The translations under genes and the position numbers were made by a program. This document shows, one piece after another, positions 6,778-14,827 of a DNA stretch of 15,375 bases. Position 1 is the stretch's first letter. Every line of letters begins with the position of its first letter. The stretch is from Rikenellaceae bacterium. Lineage in GTDB: Bacteria > Bacteroidota > Bacteroidia > Bacteroidales > UBA932. The stretch covers positions 1 to 15,375 of the forward strand of contig CAAGGO010000067.1 in the NCBI GenBank assembly GCA_900769385.1, written 5' to 3'. The notes under the pieces are model-generated. The model ran no database searches. It was not told the origin of the DNA and saw only the letters and a program-made list of their open reading frames with translations.

Positions 6778-8249
6778 TAGAACAGTCCTCCATCAATTAT
6801 TTTCAATTCCAATTTTTTATCATCTGAAAATCCAAATGTTTCGCCATTTACTTTCAACCCTATAACCATTTTTTCAGGTTGTATATCTATTCCATCCCCA
6901 GATGCATACTTCGGTATGAGTGCTTTTTTTATTGATATCGCTTCGTTGCTGCCTTGTTCAAAAAGATCATCATTCTTGACATACTTTTTCAGTGATTCTG
7001 TACGTACATATTGTTTTATTTTGAGGTATTCTTCCAGTTCGGTTGTATTTAGCTTGGTTCCTTCTTGTATAATTTTTTTGATACTACCTATTGATATCCT
7101 ATACCAAACATTCTCATATGGCGACTGGACTGGAACAATTAATTGTTGATTTACTTCTACTTCTGGGAAATCAGACAGCCTTGGGGCTAAAAAAAAAATC
7201 TGGTCTGCTGTCGGGAATTCTATATTGGCAGGCATAGCCATATCTCTGTCAAGCTGCAGCAGGCCTCTATCATCTGAGTATCTGTAAGTGAACGAATATT
7301 CTTTCACAGCTTCAGATGAAGAGTCTGAAATGGCAGAACCCTGTAGAACTATTTCTTTTATTTGGCCATCTATACAGTGGAATCTTTGTGATGATGTGAA
7401 GAAATCCTGCAGCCATTTAGCTTCATATGCGGATTTATATCCTGTTGATTGTTGTTTCCATGGATGCATTTTTTGTGATGCCTGAATGCTTGTATCATCC
7501 ATTGAAGCTAGCTCATGCTCTGTCTCAGCTTCAAGATTAGTGCTTCCTGTGAATGATACAGCATCCATTCCGCCAACAGAATTCTCAAATATGAAATAGT
7601 TCTCCTGGGATGTGTTTTCCCTAAGAAGGTACCTTTGAACATATGTCAGCCTTGTGGAGTTAAGATCTTCTACCCAGATGTCGTAGTATGCCAGTTTAGC
7701 TGTCTCATTAAGATTGATAATTCTGGCAAATTGTGTGTTTACAGATATGCATTGCCCGGCTGATATGGTAGCCAGGATAATATCTGTATTAGATTTATCC
7801 TGGTTATACAGTCTGCATTTAATTTGGCAATCCTCTTGAGCGTAGTATGTCAGCCATTCCGGCTGCATATATGTAACTGATTTTATCTGTGGCTGCCATG
7901 TAAGGAAGTTGGCAGTCAGCCAGTCTGTAGCAAGAGTACTGCCGGCTATACCACCTTTTACTGTTCGGAAAACAATTTCTTTATCGCCAATAGTTGCAGT
8001 AAAATCTGCAACACTGTTATTCTGAGTGAAGGTATCAGAAGTAGGAACAGAAACAGACAACAGGGATGTTACCAGTTCCCTGATGTCTATTTCTATTGTA
8101 CCCGTTTCGTCCGGGAAATATGTTTCGTCAATAACGAGCTCTCCGTTTTTGTATAGCAGGAAAGCAGATTGGCCATCTGCAGAAGCGACTATTTTTTTCA
8201 GGTTCTGCGACAGGCTCAGTGCGTCCGGGTATGATATCAAAGTAACCAT
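6777..8249 (-). CDS. tail-tip or baseplate protein of Bacteroidetes phage type, function unknown
   Basis: I prefer ATG 8249-8247 (490 residues, MVTLISYPDALS) over the in-frame TTG two codons earlier. The N-terminal region (residues ~1-70) has the pattern ISYPDALSLSQNL...FLLYKNGELVIDETYFP...IEIDIRELV. From memory this is typical of a conserved Bacteroidetes phage protein located between the tape measure and the fibres. The middle is beta-rich and lacks known catalytic motifs. The last ~80 residues (YVRTESLKKYVKNDD... then SGDGIDI and KIIDGGLF) look like a fibre or appendage attachment tail. It ends with the same IDGG-x-aromatic ending as the next gene. A coding T10 run lies at 7189-7198. The position suggests a baseplate or tail-tip structural part that carries the fibres. 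Function is inference. Confidence 0.8.
   Translation of the reverse strand: MVTLISYPDALSLSQNLKKIVASADGQSAFLLYKNGELVIDETYFPDETGTIEIDIRELVTSLLSVSVPTSDTFTQNNSVADFTATIGDKEIVFRTVKGGIAGSTLATDWLTANFLTWQPQIKSVTYMQPEWLTYYAQEDCQIKCRLYNQDKSNTDIILATISAGQCISVNTQFARIINLNETAKLAYYDIWVEDLNSTRLTYVQRYLLRENTSQENYFIFENSVGGMDAVSFTGSTNLEAETEHELASMDDTSIQASQKMHPWKQQSTGYKSAYEAKWLQDFFTSSQRFHCIDGQIKEIVLQGSAISDSSSEAVKEYSFTYRYSDDRGLLQLDRDMAMPANIEFPTADQIFFLAPRLSDFPEVEVNQQLIVPVQSPYENVWYRISIGSIKKIIQEGTKLNTTELEEYLKIKQYVRTESLKKYVKNDDLFEQGSNEAISIKKALIPKYASGDGIDIQPEKMVIGLKVNGETFGFSDDKKLELKIIDGGLF
7189..7198 (-). repeat. ten-base T homopolymer within the 490-residue tail gene
   Basis: Ten consecutive A on the plus strand read as T10 in the mRNA sense, over the codons ATT TTT TTT TTA (IFFL in DQIFFLAPR). 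The frame is intact on both sides. It is the longest homopolymer I noticed in the window and a candidate site of polymerase slippage or indel error. Confidence 0.8.
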
Positions 8250-8252
8250 ACC

Positions 8253-8283
8253 CAAAATTATTCCTATGTCAAGGAAAAATAAA
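8253..8283 (-). promoter_or_regulatory. candidate Bacteroides-type promoter ahead of the 490-residue tail gene
   Basis: In the roughly 40-base gap between the 660- and 490-residue genes, the minus strand has TAATTTTG at 8260-8253. This matches the Bacteroides -7 consensus TAnnTTTG, with TTTA at 8283-8280, one mismatch from the -33 TTTG, at 19-base spacing. Transcription from it would begin at about the ATG itself, giving a nearly leaderless mRNA, which argues against it. A six-base specific match is expected a few times by chance in this length. The AT-rich stretch may simply be the translation initiation region. Confidence 0.25.
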
Positions 8284-8291
8284 GGACACGA

Positions 8292-10274
8292 TTATGGCCA
8301 GATTGCTTCCACCCACCATGTCACTTCTATAGTTCCATATTCAACAGCATGTGAACCTTTCGTGTAGCGGAATGCGTATTCTTTCATTATCTCATGGCAT
8401 CTGTCTCCCGACAGATATTCTTCTTCAGTAGGAGGGGTGAGCGAAGCAAATTCTGCAGGTTCAACGAAGTCTGTAATTTCGTAAGATGTGAAAGAAAAGT
8501 TATTCAGCACCTTCTCCAAATCATTGCATACCTGCCACACATATACAGGAGTAGAGAACTTTCCTTCTGTATATTCCATTATCGGTTCATACAGTTTCAA
8601 TGGCATCATTGCGGTATCCCCGTATGTTATATTTTCGCCCAGTTGAATATTGCGTGATGTGATCATAACAGGCATGCCTTGAAACGATACCGGAGCAGTA
8701 ATGTCCATTGATGCTATTTTTGGTAATGGATATCTGATTTTGGTAGTAAATGAAGCATCCTGATTTAGCAGTATATTTGCATATCCAGCCCAAAAGCGTT
8801 TGTATATATCTTGTGTGTATAAGCTGTATGCAAATTTCTCATAGCCCAGGTTGTCGTATTTACTTGCTGTGCCATAATAATAATTCAGATATCCGTTTCT
8901 TGGGCTAGCTTCCCCGGCAGCATAGCATATCATTATTTTCTGCTCATCACTCTCAACTTTTTCGCCATTAAATAGGGTATTGTTGTATATAGCCTCACCA
9001 ATGTATGGCATCATTATATCAGCATTATTGCCGATGCTGTATGTAATCATCCGGAAGAAGAGGTCTGAGAATTCAATTTTCTCTTCTGTTTGTCCTTCAG
9101 CCACCTTCAGCATAAAGTTGCTGCCACCTATTAGGCTTTTAACGTCTTCCCATGTCTCTGTCAACTGCGTGTCATAGTATTCCATAGTTGCAGGACGGAA
9201 ATAGTATTTCTTTTGTACTGCATTCTGTGTTTCATATATAGTAGAGAAAGCGGAATACTTTTCTACAAGTTTGTTGAAGGTCTCCGCAGCTGGAGGATAA
9301 TCATCTACTGCATCACCACTGAGAACAAGAGCTTTCCTTTCCTGGTATGTTGTTTTGAATGTTTTTTCTGCCCACTGTGTGAGTTTTACTTCAGGTGCCA
9401 TTTTCAGGCAATCTTCAAACAACTTGATTGATACAGTCATTGCCTCGGCATTTACAGACGCAGCAGCATGGAATTTATTCTGCAGAAATTCTATGAATTC
9501 TGATACAGTACAATCAGGAACAAGATGTGAATAATCAATTTTCTTTTTGACAATAGTGTCAGTACAGTTGTTCAGCAGTACAATCTTTGATAGAAGAGCA
9601 TCTGTTTTGAACGGATTGTCTGTGACAGTATATCCGTAATGTTCAAAGATTATCTCAATCACCTTGTAAAGGTAAAGGAATGGCGATATACCGAACCCAA
9701 GAGGTACTGTTGCATAGCCATCTTTGTAGTATATCTGCCTACTGTCGTATAGCAGATGGGCTTCAGTTGTTTTCTCCGGATCCGGCTGGTTGATGATGTT
9801 ATAACCGTTGTCTGTCTTGTTTGTTGCTACCGGGAACAGCGCAAAGTCATCTGATATCTCCCCACGATACACCTTTACCAGGTGATAGTACCATTCTGTC
9901 ACTGAACGGTAGTCTGTTCGCACTGTATTAGCGAATATCTCTTTCAGAGATGTATCCTTAATTGATGAATACAGTGTGGACTCATTCAGCATTATTGCAC
10001 CTGTTATTGACGTACCTTCAGAGGAGTCAATAACCAGAGTGCCGTGCTTGTGGATTATTCCAGTTTTGAGTGTGCATTTCATTTTGCGCATGGCTCTATT
10101 CCTGTTGTTTGGCCGCTGGATGAATTCCAGTTTACGCGCTGTATCTGCTGTCAGAGGCAGAGTTGCCGGTATGGACTGTGCTCCTTCCTGAGAGAAGAAA
10201 GGATTGTTCTCTTCTATGTCAAATTGGAAATCTGCAGGCAGTGCGAGTTCCCCTTTTTCAGTAATCAGTTTCAT
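8292..10274 (-). CDS. large tail-associated protein (tail-tip or hub candidate)
   Basis: The 660-residue protein directly follows the tape measure gene (ATGA overlap). That is the usual place for distal-tail, hub or tail-lysin proteins. Residues 14-42 (ADFQFDIEENNPFFSQEGAQ, then SIPATLPLT) are a hallmark I recognise in Bacteroidetes phage tail proteins. Other recognisable patterns are FGISPFLYLYKVIEIIFEHYGY at about 194-215 and LVPDCTVSEFIEFLQNKFHA at 251-270. The second is reminiscent of hub proteins, where a short helix precedes the central domain. There is no peptidase, lysozyme or transmembrane segment. The protein ends ...VTWWVEAIWP with a TAA stop. A structural tail-tip role is likely from position; the exact equivalent in model phages is unknown to me. 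Confidence 0.8.
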   Translation of the reverse strand: MKLITEKGELALPADFQFDIEENNPFFSQEGAQSIPATLPLTADTARKLEFIQRPNNRNRAMRKMKCTLKTGIIHKHGTLVIDSSEGTSITGAIMLNESTLYSSIKDTSLKEIFANTVRTDYRSVTEWYYHLVKVYRGEISDDFALFPVATNKTDNGYNIINQPDPEKTTEAHLLYDSRQIYYKDGYATVPLGFGISPFLYLYKVIEIIFEHYGYTVTDNPFKTDALLSKIVLLNNCTDTIVKKKIDYSHLVPDCTVSEFIEFLQNKFHAAASVNAEAMTVSIKLFEDCLKMAPEVKLTQWAEKTFKTTYQERKALVLSGDAVDDYPPAAETFNKLVEKYSAFSTIYETQNAVQKKYYFRPATMEYYDTQLTETWEDVKSLIGGSNFMLKVAEGQTEEKIEFSDLFFRMITYSIGNNADIMMPYIGEAIYNNTLFNGEKVESDEQKIMICYAAGEASPRNGYLNYYYGTASKYDNLGYEKFAYSLYTQDIYKRFWAGYANILLNQDASFTTKIRYPLPKIASMDITAPVSFQGMPVMITSRNIQLGENITYGDTAMMPLKLYEPIMEYTEGKFSTPVYVWQVCNDLEKVLNNFSFTSYEITDFVEPAEFASLTPPTEEEYLSGDRCHEIMKEYAFRYTKGSHAVEYGTIEVTWWVEAIWP

Positions 10275-13200
10275 AGGCTACCTTCTTTCTTGAATTTTTC
10301 TTGTAGTTCACGCTGTTTGTTTGATTCAGACAGCAGTGTATAAGCTTTAACAGGTGTAGCAAGAACGCGGCGTATGTCTCTAAGTTCTGCGTTAACGCTA
10401 CGTGCCCATTCCTGCATGTCAGTACTAGCCGTTGATGCATCAGCTGCAGAACCTGTATGTCCTCCATTGTAGAATCCTTTACTTGTGCCGGATACATACG
10501 ACTTGCGTTTTTTGTCCAATGAAGCGAAAAGCACAGGGTTTGCCCTTACCATTGCAGCTGGTGCAACCCATTCATTGGCATGCACTACGCCTACAGCTGT
10601 ACGATCCGATGGTCTTTGTCCTGTGAATCCGCCATCATGGTACCCGGCCACAGTGAAAGAACCTACCGATGCAGCGCTTGAAGAAGCTGAAGCAGACTCA
10701 TTCATTATCGCATTACGCTGGGCTACCATTGTTGCAATCTGCATTGCTGTTGTTGCGGCCACCAGTGCAGATGCTGGTATGGCTGCTATCAGAGGTAGGT
10801 CCATATACTGCCTTGCAATTGCAGATGCAGCATTAGCCAGTGCCATTCCAATGTTTATTGCCAATTCGCGGTTGGCATATTTCTTCTTCAGTTCAAGCTC
10901 TTTCTGCTCATATTTCTGTTCTATCTCTGCGCGTTTGTCGGCTGTATCGCCGTACATTGCCAGCTCCCGTTCTTTCTGTGCCTGCAGTTGGCTCATTTCA
11001 CGGTCTTTCTGCGCGGATAGCAGGTCCCCAAGACCGGAGAATATCTGTCCGGCGGTGTCGGCATAATTTGCCGCAGCTTCAAGATTCAGCCTGGTGCGTT
11101 CTTTCTGCCCTTCTTCTTCTGTGAGCAGTTCTGCATCCACCAGTTCCTGCACTCTTTTCTTTTTTTCTTTTAGCTGTTGGCGGTGCGTTTTTTTCTCCAG
11201 GCCTTCCCTGATCTTGTCGGCCTCTTTCTGCATCTGCTCGTGCTTTTTCTTCAGGGCATCCAATTCTTTATCCTCTTTTGGATCCGTGGCTTCATTGTTG
11301 TTTTCCTCTACGGCCTGCTCCCAAATTTTCTGCCATCTCTTCTGAGCCTTCTCCTGCTCTTTGAGCCCTTCTTCCTGGATCTTCTGCATCAGCTGGTAGA
11401 ACTGCAGCTCCAGTTCAGCAGTATTCTGCCCGAACTGGGCGTACAGTTCCATCCTTTTACGTAGGAAATCAAAAGTCGCTGCATTTGAACGGGCTTCATA
11501 TTCCTCCTGACTGATGAATCGTAGGGTGTACTGTCTTAGCAGTTCAGCCTGGTATTGTGTCTCTTCATTCTGCAGGGCTTCTTTTGCCGCTTCAAATGCC
11601 TTCTTTATCTCTTTCGGATCCGGCGCACCTGTTACAGCTTTAGTTGTGCCATCGGTTGTATCAGGATTCTCATTATCTGTTGTAGATGGAGCATCTGGCT
11701 CAACATAGAATTTTTTCTTTATTGCAGCAATGTCCTCCATCATTTTACTGTATTTCTCTTTGTATTTTGATAGATGTGAATACATATTGTTGTAGTATTC
11801 CAATCCTGATTCCTGGAGTATCTTATACACAGATTTCTCACCTTTTTTCACCTCATTGAGCATCCCGTTAATCCTGATACGCACAACATCTTCAGAGAGT
11901 GCCGTATTTTCTTTTGCTGTTTTTGAGATAATTTTCTCTTGTAGGGAAGCCATTTCCTCGGTTGCATCGGTTAATATCTCATTGATGTATTGCTCCTGCA
12001 GTTTCATTTTGATATTCTTCTCTATTTCAGTAGAAACGGCCTTACGTGCGGCCTCTATATCACGCAGACGGCCTTCCTCATCAATCATTGAATTGATAGT
12101 AGGCCCATATTGCTCTTGTAGTTTGGAAAGTATGGCCTTGTATTCATCAGTCCCCACAGTAGCATTTGAGAGCGCATCAAATAGACTGTTTGCCTGGAAC
12201 TGTGCTTTTCCCAGTTCTGCGTTCAGCTCTTTTTGTGCCTTTTTTACTGTGTTAGTCCTTAATGCCAAAGTGAGCATTCTTTCAGCAAATAATGATACAG
12301 CAGTTATCAATATTCCCACACCCGTTGCTGACAGGCTAACATTGAATGCTTTCATTGCTGCCGTAGCACCTGCAATGTTTCCGCGCAGGAGGTTGAACGC
12401 AGCTGAGAACAGACTGGTAGCCATTTTCCCTGCTGCCATCAAGGATTTCCCTATAGACTGGACGGTATTCCATGATTTATATACCAGTACGGATGCACCC
12501 ACTGCAGCTGTTATAAGATACCACCTTGGAGGTATTTCCATTGCCACCTTCAGGAAAGCTGTTGTAAGGGATATGGACTTGGTGAAAGCTGGAGTTAGTT
12601 TCTCTCCGAACTCAATTATTCTGTCATTCCACGCTTTTTGTGCCTTTTCCAGTCTTGCCTGGGCGTTTTCGTTCTTAACTGAATACTCATTCCACAAGGA
12701 TGTGCTTTTGGCAAATTCCTCGTTTGCCAAAGCCTGTGCATCATCTACCAGTGTTATTGATGATGCCAAAGCAGAGAGAACAGAAACCGCACGGGCGCCA
12801 TCTGTGCCCATCTCTTGGAATATAGGCACAAGTGCAGCGAATCCACCCTGTTCGCTTAACGACCTGAGCACAGTTTTCACAGCTGTGTTAGCATCAGTCT
12901 GCAGTAATTTAGTGAACTTAGCAACCTCCATGTTTGCGTATTGTGCAAATGTTGCAGGCTCCTTGAACATTTCCATCATGAAGGTCTGGAATGCTGTTGC
13001 AGCCATTTCCACCTTCATGCCGGCCTGATCCAAAGCAGAAGCATATCCAAGTGTATCTGCAATGGATATACCCATTTGTGCCGATACTCCGGCCAATCTC
13101 TGGGTGAAGTCCACCATATATGCTTCAGATGCTGTAGATGCCTGTCCAAGGGAGTTTACAGCGGAACCTATGGATAGGAATGATTTTTCAATACCCATAG

Positions 13201-13993
13201 CATCCACTAGTCCGAACACTTCGGCCATTTTACCGATGTTTCGGATTGCCCCTTCGCCTAGATCTTCACCCAGAGCAACGTTAATCTGGTTGGCTGCACG
13301 TACGAACTGAAGGACATTTTCGCTTCCTGTGATACCCAGTTTACCGGCATCACGTGCCAGGTTGTTCAATGCTTCACGTGATGTGCGTGTGTCCATTTTC
13401 TTGAACTCTTCATTCAGCTTCACTACCTCATCCCTTGTCAGGCCGGTTGTCTTCATCACGTCTGAATAGATATCATCTATTTCAGCAGCCTTTTTAGCGG
13501 CAGAGCGTAGTCCCAGTGATGCTGCTGTTAGGGATGCAAATACTGTTGTAGCCATACCCCAGTATTTGTTGAATGAAGCCGAGGCACTGTCCAGGATTGA
13601 ACTTGTACCGCGTATTGAAGAGTTTATCTGCTGGATCCTGGCATTCACCTGGTGAAGCTGCTTGGATTTGTCAATGAACTCCTGTGTCTCTGGAGAAAGG
13701 GCATTCAGTTCGTTCTTTAGGGATTTGGCCACTCTTGTCAACTCCTTAACAGATGCGCCGTTGATATTGTTAAGTATCTCTGAGAAGTCTTTTGCGTTCT
13801 TATGGACCTTTTGCAGTGCCATATTCGCGGCATCCAGTTCCTTCTTGAGTTTGCTCTTGGTAGCCTCATTACTACAGGCTTCTATCTCACTTTTCAGACG
13901 TTTGATATCCCTGTTGAGTGCATTTATTGTAGCGTCAACACCTTTGGCGTTGAGTGTTACAATTGATTCAGCTTTGACTTGGTATTTTGCCAT
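10271..13993 (-). CDS. tail tape measure protein, TP901 type
   Basis: The 1240-residue protein sets tail length and assists DNA delivery. Residues 1-130 are helical and coiled-coil prone. From about 168 to 420 lies the TP901 core (AAEIDDIYSDVMKTTGLT, LNNLARDAGKLGITG, FVRAANQINVALGEDLGEGA, MGTDGARAVSVLSALA). Hydrophobic segments occur near 487-508, 556-578 and 1043-1092, the usual membrane-active parts. Residues 790-1040 form long charged coiled coil rich in Glu, Lys and Gln. The C-terminal GYHDGGFTG (1117-1125) and VHANEWVAPAAMVRANP (1137-1153) are a common ending of tape measures. By the rule of thumb of about 0.15 nm per residue the tail would be near 190 nm. It overlaps the previous gene as TGATG and the next as ATGA. 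No separate chaperone gene with a frameshift lies just before it. Confidence 0.95.
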   Translation of the reverse strand: MAKYQVKAESIVTLNAKGVDATINALNRDIKRLKSEIEACSNEATKSKLKKELDAANMALQKVHKNAKDFSEILNNINGASVKELTRVAKSLKNELNALSPETQEFIDKSKQLHQVNARIQQINSSIRGTSSILDSASASFNKYWGMATTVFASLTAASLGLRSAAKKAAEIDDIYSDVMKTTGLTRDEVVKLNEEFKKMDTRTSREALNNLARDAGKLGITGSENVLQFVRAANQINVALGEDLGEGAIRNIGKMAEVFGLVDAMGIEKSFLSIGSAVNSLGQASTASEAYMVDFTQRLAGVSAQMGISIADTLGYASALDQAGMKVEMAATAFQTFMMEMFKEPATFAQYANMEVAKFTKLLQTDANTAVKTVLRSLSEQGGFAALVPIFQEMGTDGARAVSVLSALASSITLVDDAQALANEEFAKSTSLWNEYSVKNENAQARLEKAQKAWNDRIIEFGEKLTPAFTKSISLTTAFLKVAMEIPPRWYLITAAVGASVLVYKSWNTVQSIGKSLMAAGKMATSLFSAAFNLLRGNIAGATAAMKAFNVSLSATGVGILITAVSLFAERMLTLALRTNTVKKAQKELNAELGKAQFQANSLFDALSNATVGTDEYKAILSKLQEQYGPTINSMIDEEGRLRDIEAARKAVSTEIEKNIKMKLQEQYINEILTDATEEMASLQEKIISKTAKENTALSEDVVRIRINGMLNEVKKGEKSVYKILQESGLEYYNNMYSHLSKYKEKYSKMMEDIAAIKKKFYVEPDAPSTTDNENPDTTDGTTKAVTGAPDPKEIKKAFEAAKEALQNEETQYQAELLRQYTLRFISQEEYEARSNAATFDFLRKRMELYAQFGQNTAELELQFYQLMQKIQEEGLKEQEKAQKRWQKIWEQAVEENNNEATDPKEDKELDALKKKHEQMQKEADKIREGLEKKTHRQQLKEKKKRVQELVDAELLTEEEGQKERTRLNLEAAANYADTAGQIFSGLGDLLSAQKDREMSQLQAQKERELAMYGDTADKRAEIEQKYEQKELELKKKYANRELAINIGMALANAASAIARQYMDLPLIAAIPASALVAATTAMQIATMVAQRNAIMNESASASSSAASVGSFTVAGYHDGGFTGQRPSDRTAVGVVHANEWVAPAAMVRANPVLFASLDKKRKSYVSGTSKGFYNGGHTGSAADASTASTDMQEWARSVNAELRDIRRVLATPVKAYTLLSESNKQRELQEKFKKEGSL

Positions 13994-14388
13994 CAGAGTT
14001 TAATTTTTCTATCGTTTTCCAGTACTTTTATTGCGTTTGCTGCAGTCCTGCCGTATCTGTCTGCGAATATCTCGGCCAGCTTGTGAACCTCTATGAAAAA
14101 TGTCCTATTGTACCACGGCTTCGGGGTACGTTTTGACTCTGGAACTTTTGCAATAGGGACACCACGGCCAACACCCATGTCAACGAAACGGCCATAGTAA
14201 TTGAATGTGAAAAGCACTTTCTGGGGGTTGCCTTGAGCATCTGTTTCCACTGCTGAAGTAAAAGACTTTGCCAGAGCCCCGGTAGAGTGTATCTTCAGCC
14301 TGGAAATACGTTTTTCCCAGCGCTCAATCACAATGTCAGCCCATTGTTGCATTGATTCCAGCTCGCTGAGTTCTATTTCATCATTCAT
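13993..14388 (-). CDS. HK97 gp10-like or virion-morphogenesis-like small tail protein
   Basis: The 131-residue protein lies immediately before the tape measure gene. It has RLKIHSTGALAKSF at about 30-43 followed by FTFNYYGRFVDMGVGRG (~60-76) and KPWYNRTFFIEVHKLAEIF (~89-107). The order of a 'STG-L..S' helix, a 'YG.FVD.GVGRG' strand and a helical end resembles the HK97 gp10 or Mu gpG-like group of tail-completion and head-tail joining proteins. There is no signal peptide or membrane segment, and the predicted charge is near neutral to basic. Its start overlaps the upstream gene by eight bases and its stop overlaps the tape measure start as TGATG. The family link is by pattern only and could be wrong at the level of the exact role. 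Confidence 0.65.
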   Translation of the reverse strand: MNDEIELSELESMQQWADIVIERWEKRISRLKIHSTGALAKSFTSAVETDAQGNPQKVLFTFNYYGRFVDMGVGRGVPIAKVPESKRTPKPWYNRTFFIEVHKLAEIFADRYGRTAANAIKVLENDRKIKL

Positions 14389-14827
14389 AAGCGGACATCG
14401 TTAGATCATCTGTTTCGTTGAATGTCAGCTGCAGTTCCCATCCTGCAGCAATAGCTGTGTTCCTGGCAAAGTACGGCATTGAAGATATATCCAGTGCTTT
14501 GGCTCCCAGGTCTCCATTATCCTTGTCTTCCAGCAGCAGAGCCACAATCTTGCGCATGAGCAGTTTTGCCCGTAGTGAAGCGGCATTCTTTCCGATACCA
14601 TCACGCTCATTTATAGCGCACATCACCCAGATGCTTTGGCTGATTGAATCCACTCCGCCGTAGTCGGCACTGAGTACTCCACTTGTTGAGTCTTCCACAA
14701 TGATGAAAGGGAATGCCGTACGGTTTTCTATCAGTGCCAGAGCGGCATCGTATCCCGTAACAAATGCGGCAGAACCTTGTATATTGGCTCTTGCCATAAG
14801 TTCCTGTATGTATTCTTCTGTTATCAT
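14381..14827 (-). CDS. small structural protein, tail-terminator position, function unknown
   Basis: The protein has 148 residues and starts MITEEYIQELMARANIQGSA. The middle is strand-rich (AFPFIIVEDSTSGVLSADYG, then SISQSIWVMCAINERDG). It is followed by a helix (ASLRAKLLMRKIVALLLEDK) and a final strand region (WELQLTFNETDDLTMSAYE). A small alpha/beta protein with a long central helix just before the gp10-like gene fits the tail-terminator fold, which forms the ring that closes the tail at the head end. There is no direct sequence signature, so this is inference from position and secondary structure. Its ATG overlaps the preceding stop as ATGA and its TGA lies within the next gene's start (eight-base overlap). 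Confidence 0.6.
   Translation of the reverse strand: MITEEYIQELMARANIQGSAAFVTGYDAALALIENRTAFPFIIVEDSTSGVLSADYGGVDSISQSIWVMCAINERDGIGKNAASLRAKLLMRKIVALLLEDKDNGDLGAKALDISSMPYFARNTAIAAGWELQLTFNETDDLTMSAYE

Noticed and set aside
8253..8255. TTG as start codon of the 490-residue tail gene
   Set aside because: An ATG occurs two codons later in the same frame and is the more usual start. The TTG also overlaps the candidate -7 element.
8267..8272. TTGACA on the minus strand as a sigma-70 -35 box
   Set aside because: No TATAAT-like sequence lies at 16-18 bases; the corresponding position is the start codon region. Bacteroidetes also rarely use this promoter type.
10485..11066. 193-residue plus-strand frame rich in Ala, Ser and Cys
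   Set aside because: It is a shadow of the coiled-coil and alanine-rich end of the tape measure protein on the other strand.
11856..13028. 390-residue plus-strand reading frame opposite the tape measure gene
   Set aside because: It lies wholly antisense to a well-supported tape measure protein, and its composition (Ser, Ala, Phe and Ile runs) is that expected from the reverse of helical coding sequence. No motif or initiation signal supports it.
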